Below are positions 54,852-64,000 of a stretch of 64,000 bases of DNA, piece by piece. Under the pieces are notes generated by a model. That model was not told the DNA's origin. It made no database searches and saw nothing but the letters and a program-made list of their open reading frames with translations. Within the stretch, counting starts at the first letter, position 1. Every line of letters begins with the position of its first letter. Made by a program: the position numbers and the translations under genes. Origin of the DNA: Hyphomicrobium sp. (lineage in GTDB: Bacteria > Pseudomonadota > Alphaproteobacteria > Rhizobiales > Hyphomicrobiaceae); assembly GCA_013141015.1 (NCBI GenBank), contig JABFRT010000031.1, positions 20,465-84,464 on the forward strand, given 5' to 3'.

Positions 54852-55133
54852 ATGGCCGCTGGCCTGTCGCTCGTGGCCATGGCCGACAATCGGCTCTCAT
54901 TTTACACCCTCGTGCGCGCTTTTATGATCGCGTTTGGATCGATCATCACCTGGCACACAGCAATCAGCGATGCCCCTCTGTGGATGGCGGGCATGTTCGC
55001 ACTTCTGACGGTGATATTTCTGCCGTTCTTCGACCCACCCAAACCCGTCTGGCTGGTGCTCAACCCGCTGGTCTCATTGCTCTACCTCACCCACGCCGCC
55101 TGGCTTGGTTTGCGGGCGTTTGGGTGGGCATAA
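54852..55133 (+). CDS. Small membrane protein (DUF6804-like), 5' end altered by IS66
   Basis: The frame enters from the IS66 end; the first ATG outside the element is at 54852, giving 93 residues. Three hydrophobic segments are visible (about 20-36, 42-60 and 67-86), with FDPPKPVWLVLNPLVSLLYL. The layout resembles DUF6804, a small membrane family found in mobile regions. Because the IS lies eleven bases upstream, the native promoter and perhaps the true start have been lost. Function unknown. Confidence 0.5.
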   Translation: MAAGLSLVAMADNRLSFYTLVRAFMIAFGSIITWHTAISDAPLWMAGMFALLTVIFLPFFDPPKPVWLVLNPLVSLLYLTHAAWLGLRAFGWA

Positions 55134-55681
55134 TTCCAATGCTTCCACTCAGCCGCCAGAGGCATCGTGCATGATTGTTATGACTTTGCAGTAGCGGCCG
55201 TCGGGATAACACCCGATCGGCAATGTAGTGGTTGCAGCTGATCATGTCCGCAAATGAAGGTATTGCGTTGGAGCTTGAGATGTCCCGGCAATTTCGATTG
55301 CATCCTCGACTTCAATGCAGAGGTAGAACCCGATACTTGGCACCCATACTTGGGCTAGCCGCGCATGCCGACTTGTGTTTTGCTCACGCGGGCCGTTGCC
55401 ACGGCAGGCGAACAGACGCTGGCCCGCATTTATGCCGGTCAATCTCAGTTGCGCGTTAGAGCTCCTGTAGGCGGACGCACACTCTTATTCCGGTTTCCCA
55501 ACTCCTCCCGCCGTCACAAACGTCATGGAAATTGTTTCCCGAATTACCTGCGCCATGTCAAATTAGGAAGGAAACGGACGAATTGAGTTGCGAGGGCAAC
55601 GCCGGTCTGTTAGCAGGCGCGGTGGGGACTAAGCGCGAAGACGGGACGTTGTTGTTTGGTGTTGCGTAGGGGCGGTTGAAA
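55134..55681. other. Region upstream of the acyltransferase/RTX operon
   Basis: About 550 bases without a convincing gene. Short frames exist on both strands but lack ribosome binding sites and recognisable sequence. The AAATTAGGAAGGAAACGG stretch near 55560-55577 is AT/purine-rich and could be part of the promoter or leader for the downstream operon; no clear -35/-10 pair is seen. Confidence 0.4.
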
Positions 55682-56416
55682 ATGTTTGCAGTTGGAACGG
55701 CACAGGGTTCGTCCGAGGCGGCGCGCGGCACTATTTCCGGGCACCCAGCAGAGCCCGGCTCAGTGGAGCCCGAAGCACCCACCACCACCGCGACCCCAGC
55801 AACCGGGCCTCTCGCCGCCACAGAAGCAGGCGGCGGCATACCGCCAGTCTCGCAGCCATCCTCACCCCCATCCACACCACACGTCTCGCCGCAGGAAATC
55901 CAGTTCGCGGTTTCGTTTGCCCGCATTTTGTCGGTGATGTCGCGCACGCCGCACTACCGTTACAACACCATCGCCGATCTTGAATGGCTGGTCGCGGCCC
56001 CGGTGATGCTGGGGCAGTTCGCCGTCATGGAGGCGTGGGCGCCGCACGCGCAGAATAGAGACGGGCGGACTAGCGACGCACAGCATAACGACGCACAGCG
56101 TCAAGACACGCACCATCAAGACGCGCAACGTCAAGAGGGGCGGCAGAAGACGGTCGCCGTCGCGCTGTGGGCCTTCGTGTCGCCCGACGTCGATCAGCGG
56201 CTGTCGCAAAACCTCGATGCTCCCATCCGGCTTGCGCCACATGAATGGCGGTCGGGCGATACGCTGTGGCTGGTCGATGCGATCGGCGACGCTCGCGCAT
56301 TGCCGCAATTGCTGGCGTCGCTCCAGCAGACCGCCTTCAAAGGCCGGGACGCGAAGATGAGAACGGTCTCTGCCACCGGCGCGCGTGCGGTTCAAACGTT
56401 GAGGGCGGTGATGTGA
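55682..56416 (+). CDS. RTX toxin-activating lysine acyltransferase-like protein (HlyC/ToxC family)
   Basis: This 244-residue protein (ATG 55682; a TTG two codons upstream is possible) contains the HlyC fold after a Pro/Thr/Ser-rich N-terminal extension of about 70 residues. SRTPHYRYNTIADLEWLV (His91 equivalent to the catalytic histidine), MLGQFAVMEA, ALWAFVSPDVDQRL and HEWRSGDTLWLVDAIG follow in family order. An insertion at about 122-157, rich in Gln/Asp/His with repeated DAQ, splits the fold between two strands. HlyC enzymes transfer fatty acyl groups from acyl-ACP to lysines of RTX toxins. The giant RTX-type gene lies 500 bases downstream and is the likely substrate. Confidence 0.8.
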   Translation: MFAVGTAQGSSEAARGTISGHPAEPGSVEPEAPTTTATPATGPLAATEAGGGIPPVSQPSSPPSTPHVSPQEIQFAVSFARILSVMSRTPHYRYNTIADLEWLVAAPVMLGQFAVMEAWAPHAQNRDGRTSDAQHNDAQRQDTHHQDAQRQEGRQKTVAVALWAFVSPDVDQRLSQNLDAPIRLAPHEWRSGDTLWLVDAIGDARALPQLLASLQQTAFKGRDAKMRTVSATGARAVQTLRAVM

Positions 56417-56607
56417 TGGGAGCAGAGATGATCGCGCTATCGTCGCGCCGCGCACGGGCGCAAAGCAGCGGTGCAAAGCGACCAGCCCGTCACGAAGGCG
56501 GCAAACTGATAGGGCTGCCGGGCGTGTCAATTACACGCTACACGCGTTCGTTCTGTGCGGTCAAGGCGGGCTTATTGAAGAATATTATCATCGGTGGAGC
56601 GCAATGA
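56416..56607 (+). CDS. 63-residue protein of unknown function in the RTX operon
   Basis: The ATG shares its first base with the acyltransferase stop (TGATG), and its own stop overlaps the next start by four bases (ATGA), which supports coupled translation. The product is basic (SRRARAQSSGAKRPARHEGG) with a C-terminal hydrophobic stretch (AGLLKNIIIGGAQ). No family recognised. Confidence 0.5.
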   Translation: MGAEMIALSSRRARAQSSGAKRPARHEGGKLIGLPGVSITRYTRSFCAVKAGLLKNIIIGGAQ

Positions 56608-56873
56608 ATTACGCGTTTATGGCCAGCGCAAATTGTATCTGTGATGCGTTGCAGATGTCATCACCTAAGCAATTTATTCTGTATCTTTTTTGCGTTGCAG
56701 TAGCTGTTGTCTACGATGATCGAATTCTCGCAGACTATATGCGGGCGCAATTAAACCCGTTTTCAATCAAAAGGTATGGGGTGGTTGCTATTGTTAATAT
56801 CGCATATGGGAGTGTCTTCATGTTGCGATTCCTTACCACGTCCTTTTGCAAAGGGCTCCTTCTCAATCAGTAG
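56604..56873 (+). CDS. Small two-helix membrane protein in the RTX operon
   Basis: This 89-residue protein has two hydrophobic segments (QFILYLFCVAVAVVY, about 23-37, and VVAIVNIAYGSVFMLRFL, about 60-77) separated by a polar loop. It overlaps the preceding small gene by four bases and precedes the RTX-type gene by 45 bases. Base composition is more AT-rich than in the neighbours. No family is recognised. Confidence 0.55.
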   Translation: MNYAFMASANCICDALQMSSPKQFILYLFCVAVAVVYDDRILADYMRAQLNPFSIKRYGVVAIVNIAYGSVFMLRFLTTSFCKGLLLNQ

Positions 56874-56918
56874 GTATTGTGGCGATTAATCATCAGCTTT
56901 GGAATATAGGAGCGTGGC

Positions 56919-59600
56919 ATGGGAACGAAGATTCGTGGCACAAGCACTGGTGTTTTTGGCGTGTACAGCACTGAAGAGGGGGCGTTCTATGGAACGGGCA
57001 CTAGAACAGGCATCAACTATCTATATTCTACCGAAACAGTTGGGTTTCCTAAAGTTACATTTCCCTTACTAGAACAAGCGATTTTCGGCGGGTCAAGCGC
57101 GAGCGCTACTCAGCTTTCCGGTTATTCCCTTGACCTCGGCCTGGACATGATTGTTGGAGGACGTTTGCACCTGGGTCTGAAAGACAGTGGTGGGCTTTCA
57201 GGTAACAATTCATCAAATGGAACTTTTGGATTAAACCTCGGGTTTACGGCGACGATTTCAAATACTACTGTTGTTGGTCCGTTTGACACGGATTGGAATT
57301 ATATACCCATTTCAACAGTGATGCAGTCGCCGCTGCCCTCAGTTATCCCCGATTTGGGTCCGCTCAACTCATTGACGGCCACTGAATTGCCATTGACTAT
57401 TCTTAGAGATGTCGGACCGCAGACAAACCTGAATGCCGTCGATGCGTTGAGCAATCCTTCCGCTCCGAATGGGTACTATGAACAAGGCCCGCTCTATTCC
57501 CTGCAAGATCCAAACGCGCCGTCGCCGGTTGACTATTTCAACGGCGTAAACCCGATGGGCGACTACACCGGCTTCGATACCAATCCCTTCAATTCGGCAA
57601 CCGTCTATCCAGGCGCTGACAATGTCTGGTCCGGCAATGGCTGGTCTGGCGATGCCTGGGATGTTCCCGGCACCTCGCTGTCGTTCGGCTCTGGTTCCGG
57701 CGGCAGCGCGCCAAATTACAGCGCCTTCGACGTGTTCGGCGCGCAAGGCGCCTACGATACCGGCTCAATCGACCAGCTGACCACGTTTGGCACCGACCCG
57801 TCGGACGCATGGGCTTCCGCCTCGGATTGGAGCAACGATCCCGTCATGGGCGCGGGCTTCGACTGGACGGCAACGGACGTCGCGGGCGTCGGCTTTGACA
57901 GCGGCTCCAACGACTATAGCGGCGGCTACACCTCCGACGCGACGCAGTCCTACACGCCCTACGAGACGACCAACACGATCTTTGCCGACCCTGCCGACTA
58001 CTACGGCGGCGGCTACGACACGTCGAGCTACAGCGATACCAGCTGGAGCGATACGAGCTTCAGCGACGCCAGCTATTATGGCGGCGGCGGGTACAGCGAT
58101 TTTCCGGTCATTCTCGACCTCGGCGGCGGCGGCATCGATATCACGCAGCTCTCGGACTCCAATACCTATTTCGACATGGCGGGCGACGGGCGCCAGCACC
58201 GCACGGCCTGGGCCGGAACCGGTGACGCCATGCTGGTGCTCGACCTAGCCGGCACCGGCCAGATCACTGAGCGCAATCAGATCGTCTTCACCGATTGGGA
58301 CCCGACGGCCTCAAGCGATATGCAAGCGCTCTCCAATGTCTTCGATACCAACCACAACAATCTTCTGGACGCGGGCGATGCGCAGTTCTCGGCGTTCAAG
58401 CTGATGGTCAGCAACGCCGATGGCACAAAAACGCTGAAGACGTTTGCGCAGGCTGGCGTGACGTCTATCGGTTTGACGCCCGACGCAACCAAGGTTCTCC
58501 TGCCGGACGGGTCCAGCATCGACGGGACAACGCTGTTCACGCGAACGGACGGAACGACCGGAACAGCCGCAACGGTTTCGCTGATGAGCGAGGCGGAGGG
58601 CCACGCGGTCACTCAAACCATCACCAATACGCCTGGCGTCTCGACCGTCATCAAGAATACGGCGCGTGACCCTAACGGGGACGTCGCGAGCGTTACGACG
58701 ACGACCACCAATGCGACGGGTCTCAGCAGAACAACCACGTTCGACAACAACGGCGACGGCATTGTTGACCGCATTCAGACGGACGTGACCGTACCCGGCA
58801 CAGGCGCCGCGCGGGTCCGTACCCAGACAGACACGACCGGAGCCGGTGTTCTGATCGACAAGACGGTGACGACGACCAGCACCGACGGCAAGACGATCAC
58901 CATCCTGCGCGACGCGACCGGCGATGGGATCAACGATCAAAGTGAAGTCCGCTCAACGGCCGCAACGGGCGTTTCGACGATCACGGTTTCCGATCTGAAA
59001 CTTGACGGCACGCTCAAGGCCAAGTCTACGACGACCAAGAGCGCCAATGGACTGACAAGTACCGTTCAATACGACCTCGACGGCAATACGCTGCTTGATC
59101 TGACGGTCACCAACGCCACAGTCATCAACGCCGATGGCAGCCGCACCAAGACCGTGACGGAAACCAACCGGGATAACACAGTCCGGGACAAGGAAACCAC
59201 GACCACCAGCGCAAACGGTCAGAGCACGACGACGCGGACCGACGTCAATGGCAACGGGAGCGATGATATCATCCGGTCACTGGCGATTGCCGTTGCAGCG
59301 GACGGCAGTTCGGTTTCAACGGAAATCGATTCAAGCAACAACGGAACGGTCTTTGGCAAGACGGTCGTCAGCCTGAGTTCTGACGGGTTGTCGCGGACAT
59401 CCCAAGTTGATTTGACGGGCGATGGTGTGTTCGAGTCGACAACCACCGATATCACGGTCGTCGATGCCAATCAGAATCGCACGCGCACCCTGACGACGAC
59501 CAATACGAACGGATCGGTCGATGGGTCGACACTGATCGTCATGAATGCCGACGACCGCAATCGCTCGACTTCGATCGACGACCGGAGACGGTATCTATGA
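56919..59600 (+). CDS. Giant RTX-type calcium-binding protein, 5' part (frame breaks near 59580)
   Basis: The ATG at 56919 has AGGAG seven bases upstream. The first 893 residues comprise several regions: an N-terminal Gly/Ser/Thr-rich domain; a Tyr/Ser/Asp-rich low-complexity stretch (DTSSYSDTSWSDTSFSDAS, near 365-385); a domain found in large rhizobial secreted proteins (DMAGDGRQHRTAWAGTGDAM, FTDWDPTASSDMQALSNVFD, about 418-560); and the first units of an EF-hand-like repeat (FDNNGDGIVD, RDATGDGIND). There is no N-terminal signal peptide, as expected for type I secretion. A net +1 shift at 59580 sends this frame to a stop at 59600, while the repeats continue in the next frame. Confidence 0.8.
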   Translation: MGTKIRGTSTGVFGVYSTEEGAFYGTGTRTGINYLYSTETVGFPKVTFPLLEQAIFGGSSASATQLSGYSLDLGLDMIVGGRLHLGLKDSGGLSGNNSSNGTFGLNLGFTATISNTTVVGPFDTDWNYIPISTVMQSPLPSVIPDLGPLNSLTATELPLTILRDVGPQTNLNAVDALSNPSAPNGYYEQGPLYSLQDPNAPSPVDYFNGVNPMGDYTGFDTNPFNSATVYPGADNVWSGNGWSGDAWDVPGTSLSFGSGSGGSAPNYSAFDVFGAQGAYDTGSIDQLTTFGTDPSDAWASASDWSNDPVMGAGFDWTATDVAGVGFDSGSNDYSGGYTSDATQSYTPYETTNTIFADPADYYGGGYDTSSYSDTSWSDTSFSDASYYGGGGYSDFPVILDLGGGGIDITQLSDSNTYFDMAGDGRQHRTAWAGTGDAMLVLDLAGTGQITERNQIVFTDWDPTASSDMQALSNVFDTNHNNLLDAGDAQFSAFKLMVSNADGTKTLKTFAQAGVTSIGLTPDATKVLLPDGSSIDGTTLFTRTDGTTGTAATVSLMSEAEGHAVTQTITNTPGVSTVIKNTARDPNGDVASVTTTTTNATGLSRTTTFDNNGDGIVDRIQTDVTVPGTGAARVRTQTDTTGAGVLIDKTVTTTSTDGKTITILRDATGDGINDQSEVRSTAATGVSTITVSDLKLDGTLKAKSTTTKSANGLTSTVQYDLDGNTLLDLTVTNATVINADGSRTKTVTETNRDNTVRDKETTTTSANGQSTTTRTDVNGNGSDDIIRSLAIAVAADGSSVSTEIDSSNNGTVFGKTVVSLSSDGLSRTSQVDLTGDGVFESTTTDITVVDANQNRTRTLTTTNTNGSVDGSTLIVMNADDRNRSTSIDDRRRYL

Positions 59601-62560
59601 GCGCATTGAAACCGTTACGGTTGATGGTACCGGTGTCAGCATCGCGACGGCCTCGAACTACACAACCGGCCATACGCTGATCGACAAGACGACGACAGTC
59701 ACAAGCGCCGATGGCTTCTGGGTTTCAACGTTCTATGACCTCAACGGCGATAACTTGACGGACCTCAAGACGGTAGCCATCACGACAGCCAATCCTGGCC
59801 AAAACACAGTTAAATCCCAAATCAATTTTGCCCAGAACGGCGCGGTGCTGAGCCGTGTCTTGACGACAACGAGTGCCAACGGCCTTTCAAAAACCACTCA
59901 AACGGATACCGATGGCAATGCCGTCTACGAGGTGACGGCAACCGATGTCACTGTGATCGGGGCCGGTCAGAGCAAGACAGAAACAATCACGGAACGCAAT
60001 ACAGATAATTCGCTGCGCAGCCAGACCACGATCGCGATCAACGCCAGCCGCACGCTGACGTCAATCGAGCAAGACAGCAACGGTGATAGCTTCATCGACC
60101 ATCGGCAAACCATTGCCACGCAGACGAATGGGACGATCGTCGATACGCTATCAAATTGGAACCCCAACGGAACTAAACTCAACCAGACGGTCACGACGAC
60201 CGACGCGACAGGACTATCGACGACGACCCAGTCGGACTACAACGCCGACGGGCTCTACGATCTGACACGGACAGATGTGATTGTCCTGAACGCTAATGGC
60301 AGCCGTACTGAAACGATTGTCGATAAAAATTACGACAACAGCATTCGTGGTCAGACGGAAGTCACGACCAGCGGCAACGAACTGTCGGTCACGACGCGAA
60401 CGGATCTCGACGGCATCGGCGGATTTGAAACCACCCAGACCGATGTCACGGTTGTCAATGCCGATGGCAGCCGGACCGAAACGGTGAGCGTCCTAAATGC
60501 GAATGCGACGCTGCGCAACAAGGTCGAGACAACGACCAGCGCCAATGGACTGACCACCACGCGCAAGACCGACTTCAATGGCGACGGAACATATGACCGG
60601 ACCACGAACGATGTCACGGTGATGAACGCCAACGGTAGCACAGTTCAAACGGTGACCGAGCAGAACGGCAACGGTGGCTCATTGCGCGCCAGCACGGTCA
60701 AGACAATCAGTGCCGACCTCCAGACCGCCAGCATCACGCGCGACACCAATGGCGATGGCCATATCGACCAGTCTGACGTTGTCTCGACGGCGTCAAATGG
60801 GCTTGTGACCCGAACGATCACGAATTTCAATGCCAATGGCAGCGTCAAGAATAGTGAATGGACGACGACCAGTGCGAACGGCTTAGTCCGCAATGACTAC
60901 GTCGACATCGATGGCAATGGCATCGCTGACCAGAGAACGGCGCATGTCAGAACACTGAATGCCGACGGCAGCACCGTCGATGTTTCGACGTGGTACGACG
61001 GCTCCACCGTGACGAAGTCTGAGTCCGTCACGACGAATGCGTCAGGGCGAACCGTGACGACGGTGACCGACGATAACGGCGACGGCACCACCGACATGAC
61101 GACGGCTGACGTCACGGTATTCAATGCAAACGGTAGCAGAGTTGAGACCATCACGAAGACCGTGGCGGGCAATGTACTGTGGGATCAGAGTGTCACGACC
61201 ACGAGTTCCGATGGCCGGACAATTTTGTTTGAGGCCGATGTCTATGGAACGGGCGTTGTCGACTTTGTAAAAAACGACACCATGGCCGCCGATGGTAGCC
61301 ACAATATTCTCGTGACATATCCCAATTCATCCTTTTCGGACGAAACCGACCAGAGGACAATTAGTGCAAACGGCTTGGCCAGTTCCACGCATATACAGTG
61401 GGGCCTTCTCGAATTTATTAACGTGGTTTCGACTTCGACGCTAAACAACAATGGCAGCCGCACAGAATCTTACGTCAATAATGATATTTGGGGGTATGAC
61501 GTTAATTCGACAACAAGCGCCAACGGACTCGTAAAGTCGAGTACATTGACGGGAGCGGTCAACGTGTCCGATCCGCTGCTGACACGTTTCACAACAGATG
61601 CGACGGTTTTAAATGTAGATGGGTCAAGAACGCAAACAATCACCAACACCATCACCCAGTCTACGTCCAACTCGGCAGGATCTACAGACAAGACCATCGC
61701 GACGAGGAGCGATGATGGGCTCTCAAAGACGGTTCAGTTGGATATCGACGGAAACGGAACCTTTGAGCGCGCCACGATGAATGTCGTTGCGCTGGATGGG
61801 AGTCGAACAGAGACCATAACGGCTCGGAACTATGCCACCGGAGCATTGCTGCAGAGCGACGTGCTGACGACGAGCTTTGATGGACGCACGCAATCTCTGC
61901 AACGGGATTCCAATGGCGACACGATAGCAGATCACTTCGAGACAACCGTCACGAACGCGGACGGGAGTGTCACCGGAACAATTCAAAATACGACTGCCAG
62001 CGGATTGGTTGTCGAGACGGTGACCACGACCACATCCGATGATGGGCTCACAAAAACTTCGGCGATCGATGTCAATGGCGACGGCATTGCCGATTTCCGC
62101 CAAATCGATCGTACGGTTCTCTCACTCGATGGAAGCCGCATCAATACCGTAACGAACTCATATGGCGACGGTTTCGTTCGAAACAGCACAACGACGACGA
62201 CGAGCGCAGACGGTCTTACGATCACCAGGCAATTTGATTTGACGGGCGACGGCGTCGCGGACGAAACCCTCACCGATGTTACCGTCCTAAATGGAGATGG
62301 GTCGCGGACGCAGAACATTATCACCCGGTATGCCGACGCAACCTTGAAGGACAGCGCAGCAAGATCCATCAGTATCGGGACTTACAACTCTGCTGAGTTG
62401 ACGAACTTCGACACCAATGGTGATGAAATCGTCGATCGAACGCACGAGGAAATCGTTGATCAGGATGGTTTCCGCAGTAATTTCAGTACATACTTAAATG
62501 CAGATGGCACGCAGAGGGCAAAGCACGATAGTCAAGTAAGCCCGGATGGGCTTTCGAATT
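58680..62560 (+). repeat. Tandem EF-hand-like protein repeats (about 23 units of roughly 50-57 residues)
   Basis: Each unit has a Thr/Ser-rich strand (TTTTSANGLSxTT), a calcium-loop-like DxxGDGxxD motif and a strand ending NADGSRTxT. About 23 loops can be counted from FDNNGDGIVD (58742) to FDTNGDEIVD (62408). A few are degenerate, around 61200-61600. DNA identity between units is moderate, so the array is old rather than freshly expanded. The frame break at 59580 falls within it. Confidence 0.8.
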
Positions 62561-64000
62561 ACATTTATTCTGGCGGGATACTGAATCCGCAGACGGAACC
62601 AGACGAGCAGTTCTATTTTATCCCGAATGCAAATGGCAGTTATCTCTGGCAAAAAGATACGGCGACAGATTACCGGTCCGCGACGCACACGATTGATGAA
62701 AGCGGAGTCGATAACTGGGTCTGGATGGATCAGAGCATAGCTTCCTACAATTCTGGCGGAGCAATTCTCCACACGACGAGAATCGACCTAGCGGCTGAAA
62801 ACAAAGCAATTGAGACCGCCCGCAGGGTCTATGACACACTCCTTGACCGCACGATGGCACAAAGCGAAGTGCAATTGCTTGCTAAATACATCGCGGGCGG
62901 CGTCCTTGACACGAATGCCCTGGCAACGGCCGTAATTGCTTCCACGGAATTTTCTACCAAATACGGTGCCCTGACCAACGCTCAGTTTGTCGAGAGAATT
63001 TTCCAAAACGCCGTCGGTCGCGCCGCGTCACTGGACGAACTCAAGACGTACTTGGTGGCGATCGGAACGGGCGCTGCCACGCGCGCGGGCATTGCTTTCG
63101 AGCTGTCCGAGCGCACAGAGCATGTGATCATTGACAACATCCATGCCGTGACGAACAATACCGATTCAGCAAGCCCGATCGCTCTGGATCACACTGTTGA
63201 TCGCGTCGTGGCACGTGACATTGTTCAGCGCCTCTATTTATCAGCGCTTGGCCGCGCTGCGACAGCCGCTGAACTTGCAACGCAGTCCCAACGAATCCTG
63301 ACCGGTACCGCGACGGAGGCGCAGCTTGCAATTGGTGTTCTGGCATTGCCAGAATTTGCCACCAAGTACGGCACTCTAACAAACACGGCATTTGTTACGC
63401 AAATCTATGCCAATGCCCTCGGCAGAGCACCGACAGCAGCCGAATCGCAATATTGGAGTACCGCCCTGACGGCAACTCTGTCGCGTGCGGAGTTCATGGC
63501 TGCGGTTGCTCAAAGTCCGGACAATGCCGCGGCCAAATCTTACCTTCTCGGAAGTGACGGTGGGGATATCCTGGCAGCGCGCGCATTCAACACGACAATC
63601 GATGGCAGTGCGGGCATCGACACGGTCGATTATTCGGCTGTTGCGGGCGGCATTTCACTTAGTCTCGTTACGGGATTGGTTACAAAGCCGGGAGCACGTC
63701 AGGATGTCTTGATAGGCATTGAAAACGCTATCGGAACCAATGCTGCTGATATACTGACCGGAAGCAATACAGGAAACCTGCTCGATGCCGGCACTGGCGA
63801 CGACACCTACAACTTCTATCGCGGTCATGCGCGCGTCGATGGCGCGGTCAGCAACGCGGACGTGATCGTCGATGAGGCGGGCAACGACAAGTTGGCGTTC
63901 CTAGATGCAGGCATCCTGCGGTCACAGGTGAGCTTCTCGCTGGTGGGCAATGACCTTCTAATCACGATTGACGATCCGAACTCCGCGACGGCGACCGATC
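59581..64000 (+). CDS. Giant RTX-type protein, 3' part (repeats, two DUF4214, RTX motif; runs off window)
   Basis: After the frame break the sequence stays open from 59581 to the right edge (1473 residues). It continues the repeats (TDFNGDGTYD, RDTNGDGHID, VDIDGNGIAD and others), then a spacer, and two DUF4214 domains: ARRVYDTLLDRTMAQSE with FVERIFQNAVGRAASLDEL (62815-63125), and VQRLYLSALGRAATAAEL with FVTQIYANALGRAPTAAES (63214-63530). An RTX-type region follows (DTVDYSAVAGGISLSLVTG, DVLIGIENAIGTNAADILTG). This layout is typical of very large type I secreted surface proteins. The C-terminal secretion signal is outside the window. Confidence 0.82.

Noticed and set aside
55232..55459. Short plus-strand open frame upstream of the acyltransferase
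   Set aside because: No ribosome binding site, no recognisable sequence, and an Arg/Ala/His-rich composition typical of chance frames in GC-rich DNA.
58277..62369. Several long minus-strand open frames rich in Val/Ser opposite the RTX repeats (for example 59967-60194, 60351-60641 and 61983-62369)
   Set aside because: They are antisense shadows of the repetitive Thr/Asp-rich coding sequence, with no ribosome binding sites or family features.

Overview
The window looks like chromosomal DNA of an alphaproteobacterium, most likely of the order Hyphomicrobiales. This rests on the high-GC coding style, the L13/S9 pair, alphaproteobacterial proteins such as DUF2842, a heme A synthase of the CtaA/COX15 type, an NdvA-like glucan exporter, a TIGR01459-like HAD protein and FkbM/OpgH neighbours. 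The species is not resolved.

Layout. (1) 1-5751: end of a MoxR/VWA operon (DUF5691, MoxR AAA+ ATPase, DUF5682, VWA), with 4-base start/stop overlaps at two junctions. (2) 6050-10340: iron or nutrient uptake block with a DUF2946 protein, a TonB-dependent siderophore-type receptor with an unusual Pro/Lys/Ala-rich extension, a small membrane protein and an exported DJ-1/PfpI protein resembling isonitrile hydratase. (3) 10511-13354: a membrane protein, a NarL-type two-component pair and a 64-residue ORF ending near a clear terminator. (4) 13462-22201: exopolysaccharide locus (polymerase/ligase, initiating phosphotransferase, GT4, Wza-type export protein, Wzc-like protein with a decayed kinase domain, polysaccharide deacetylase). 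(5) 22238-29109: housekeeping genes (DUF2842, heme A synthase, argC, terC, rpsI-rplM, an enoyl-CoA hydratase-like gene, VOC and CoA-binding proteins).

(6) 29313-39031 is the most interesting chromosomal stretch. GTP cyclohydrolase II, a stand-alone RibD-type reductase, a degenerate 6-pyruvoyl-tetrahydropterin-synthase-like protein, an MDR dehydrogenase, a SAM methyltransferase and a GT4 glycosyltransferase lie together around glucan export, YfhO-like and cytochrome b561 genes. This reads as a possible pathway for a modified, perhaps glycosylated, GTP-derived pteridine or pyrimidine. The PTPS-like gene carries a one-base frameshift, as does the divergent opgH (39052-40861). FkbM, an exported protein and a HAD phosphatase follow.

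(7) From 43635 to the right edge lies an integrated, heavily rearranged island. It starts at the 3' half of a tRNA-Thr(TGT) gene beside a tyrosine integrase. It then holds a truncated repeat protein, an IS3-family element, a broken IS1182-like transposase, a helicase/small protein/MmeI-like methyltransferase operon (methyltransferase broken), a 5'-truncated IS66 element, and finally an HlyC-type acyltransferase with two small ORFs and a giant RTX-type protein. That protein has about 23 EF-hand-like repeats and two DUF4214 domains, is frameshifted once, and runs off the window. The intact tRNA and the other end of the island are not in view.

Several frames are broken by single-base changes (37877, 39967, 52418, 53118, 59580 and others). 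From sequence alone I cannot tell true decay from assembly errors.
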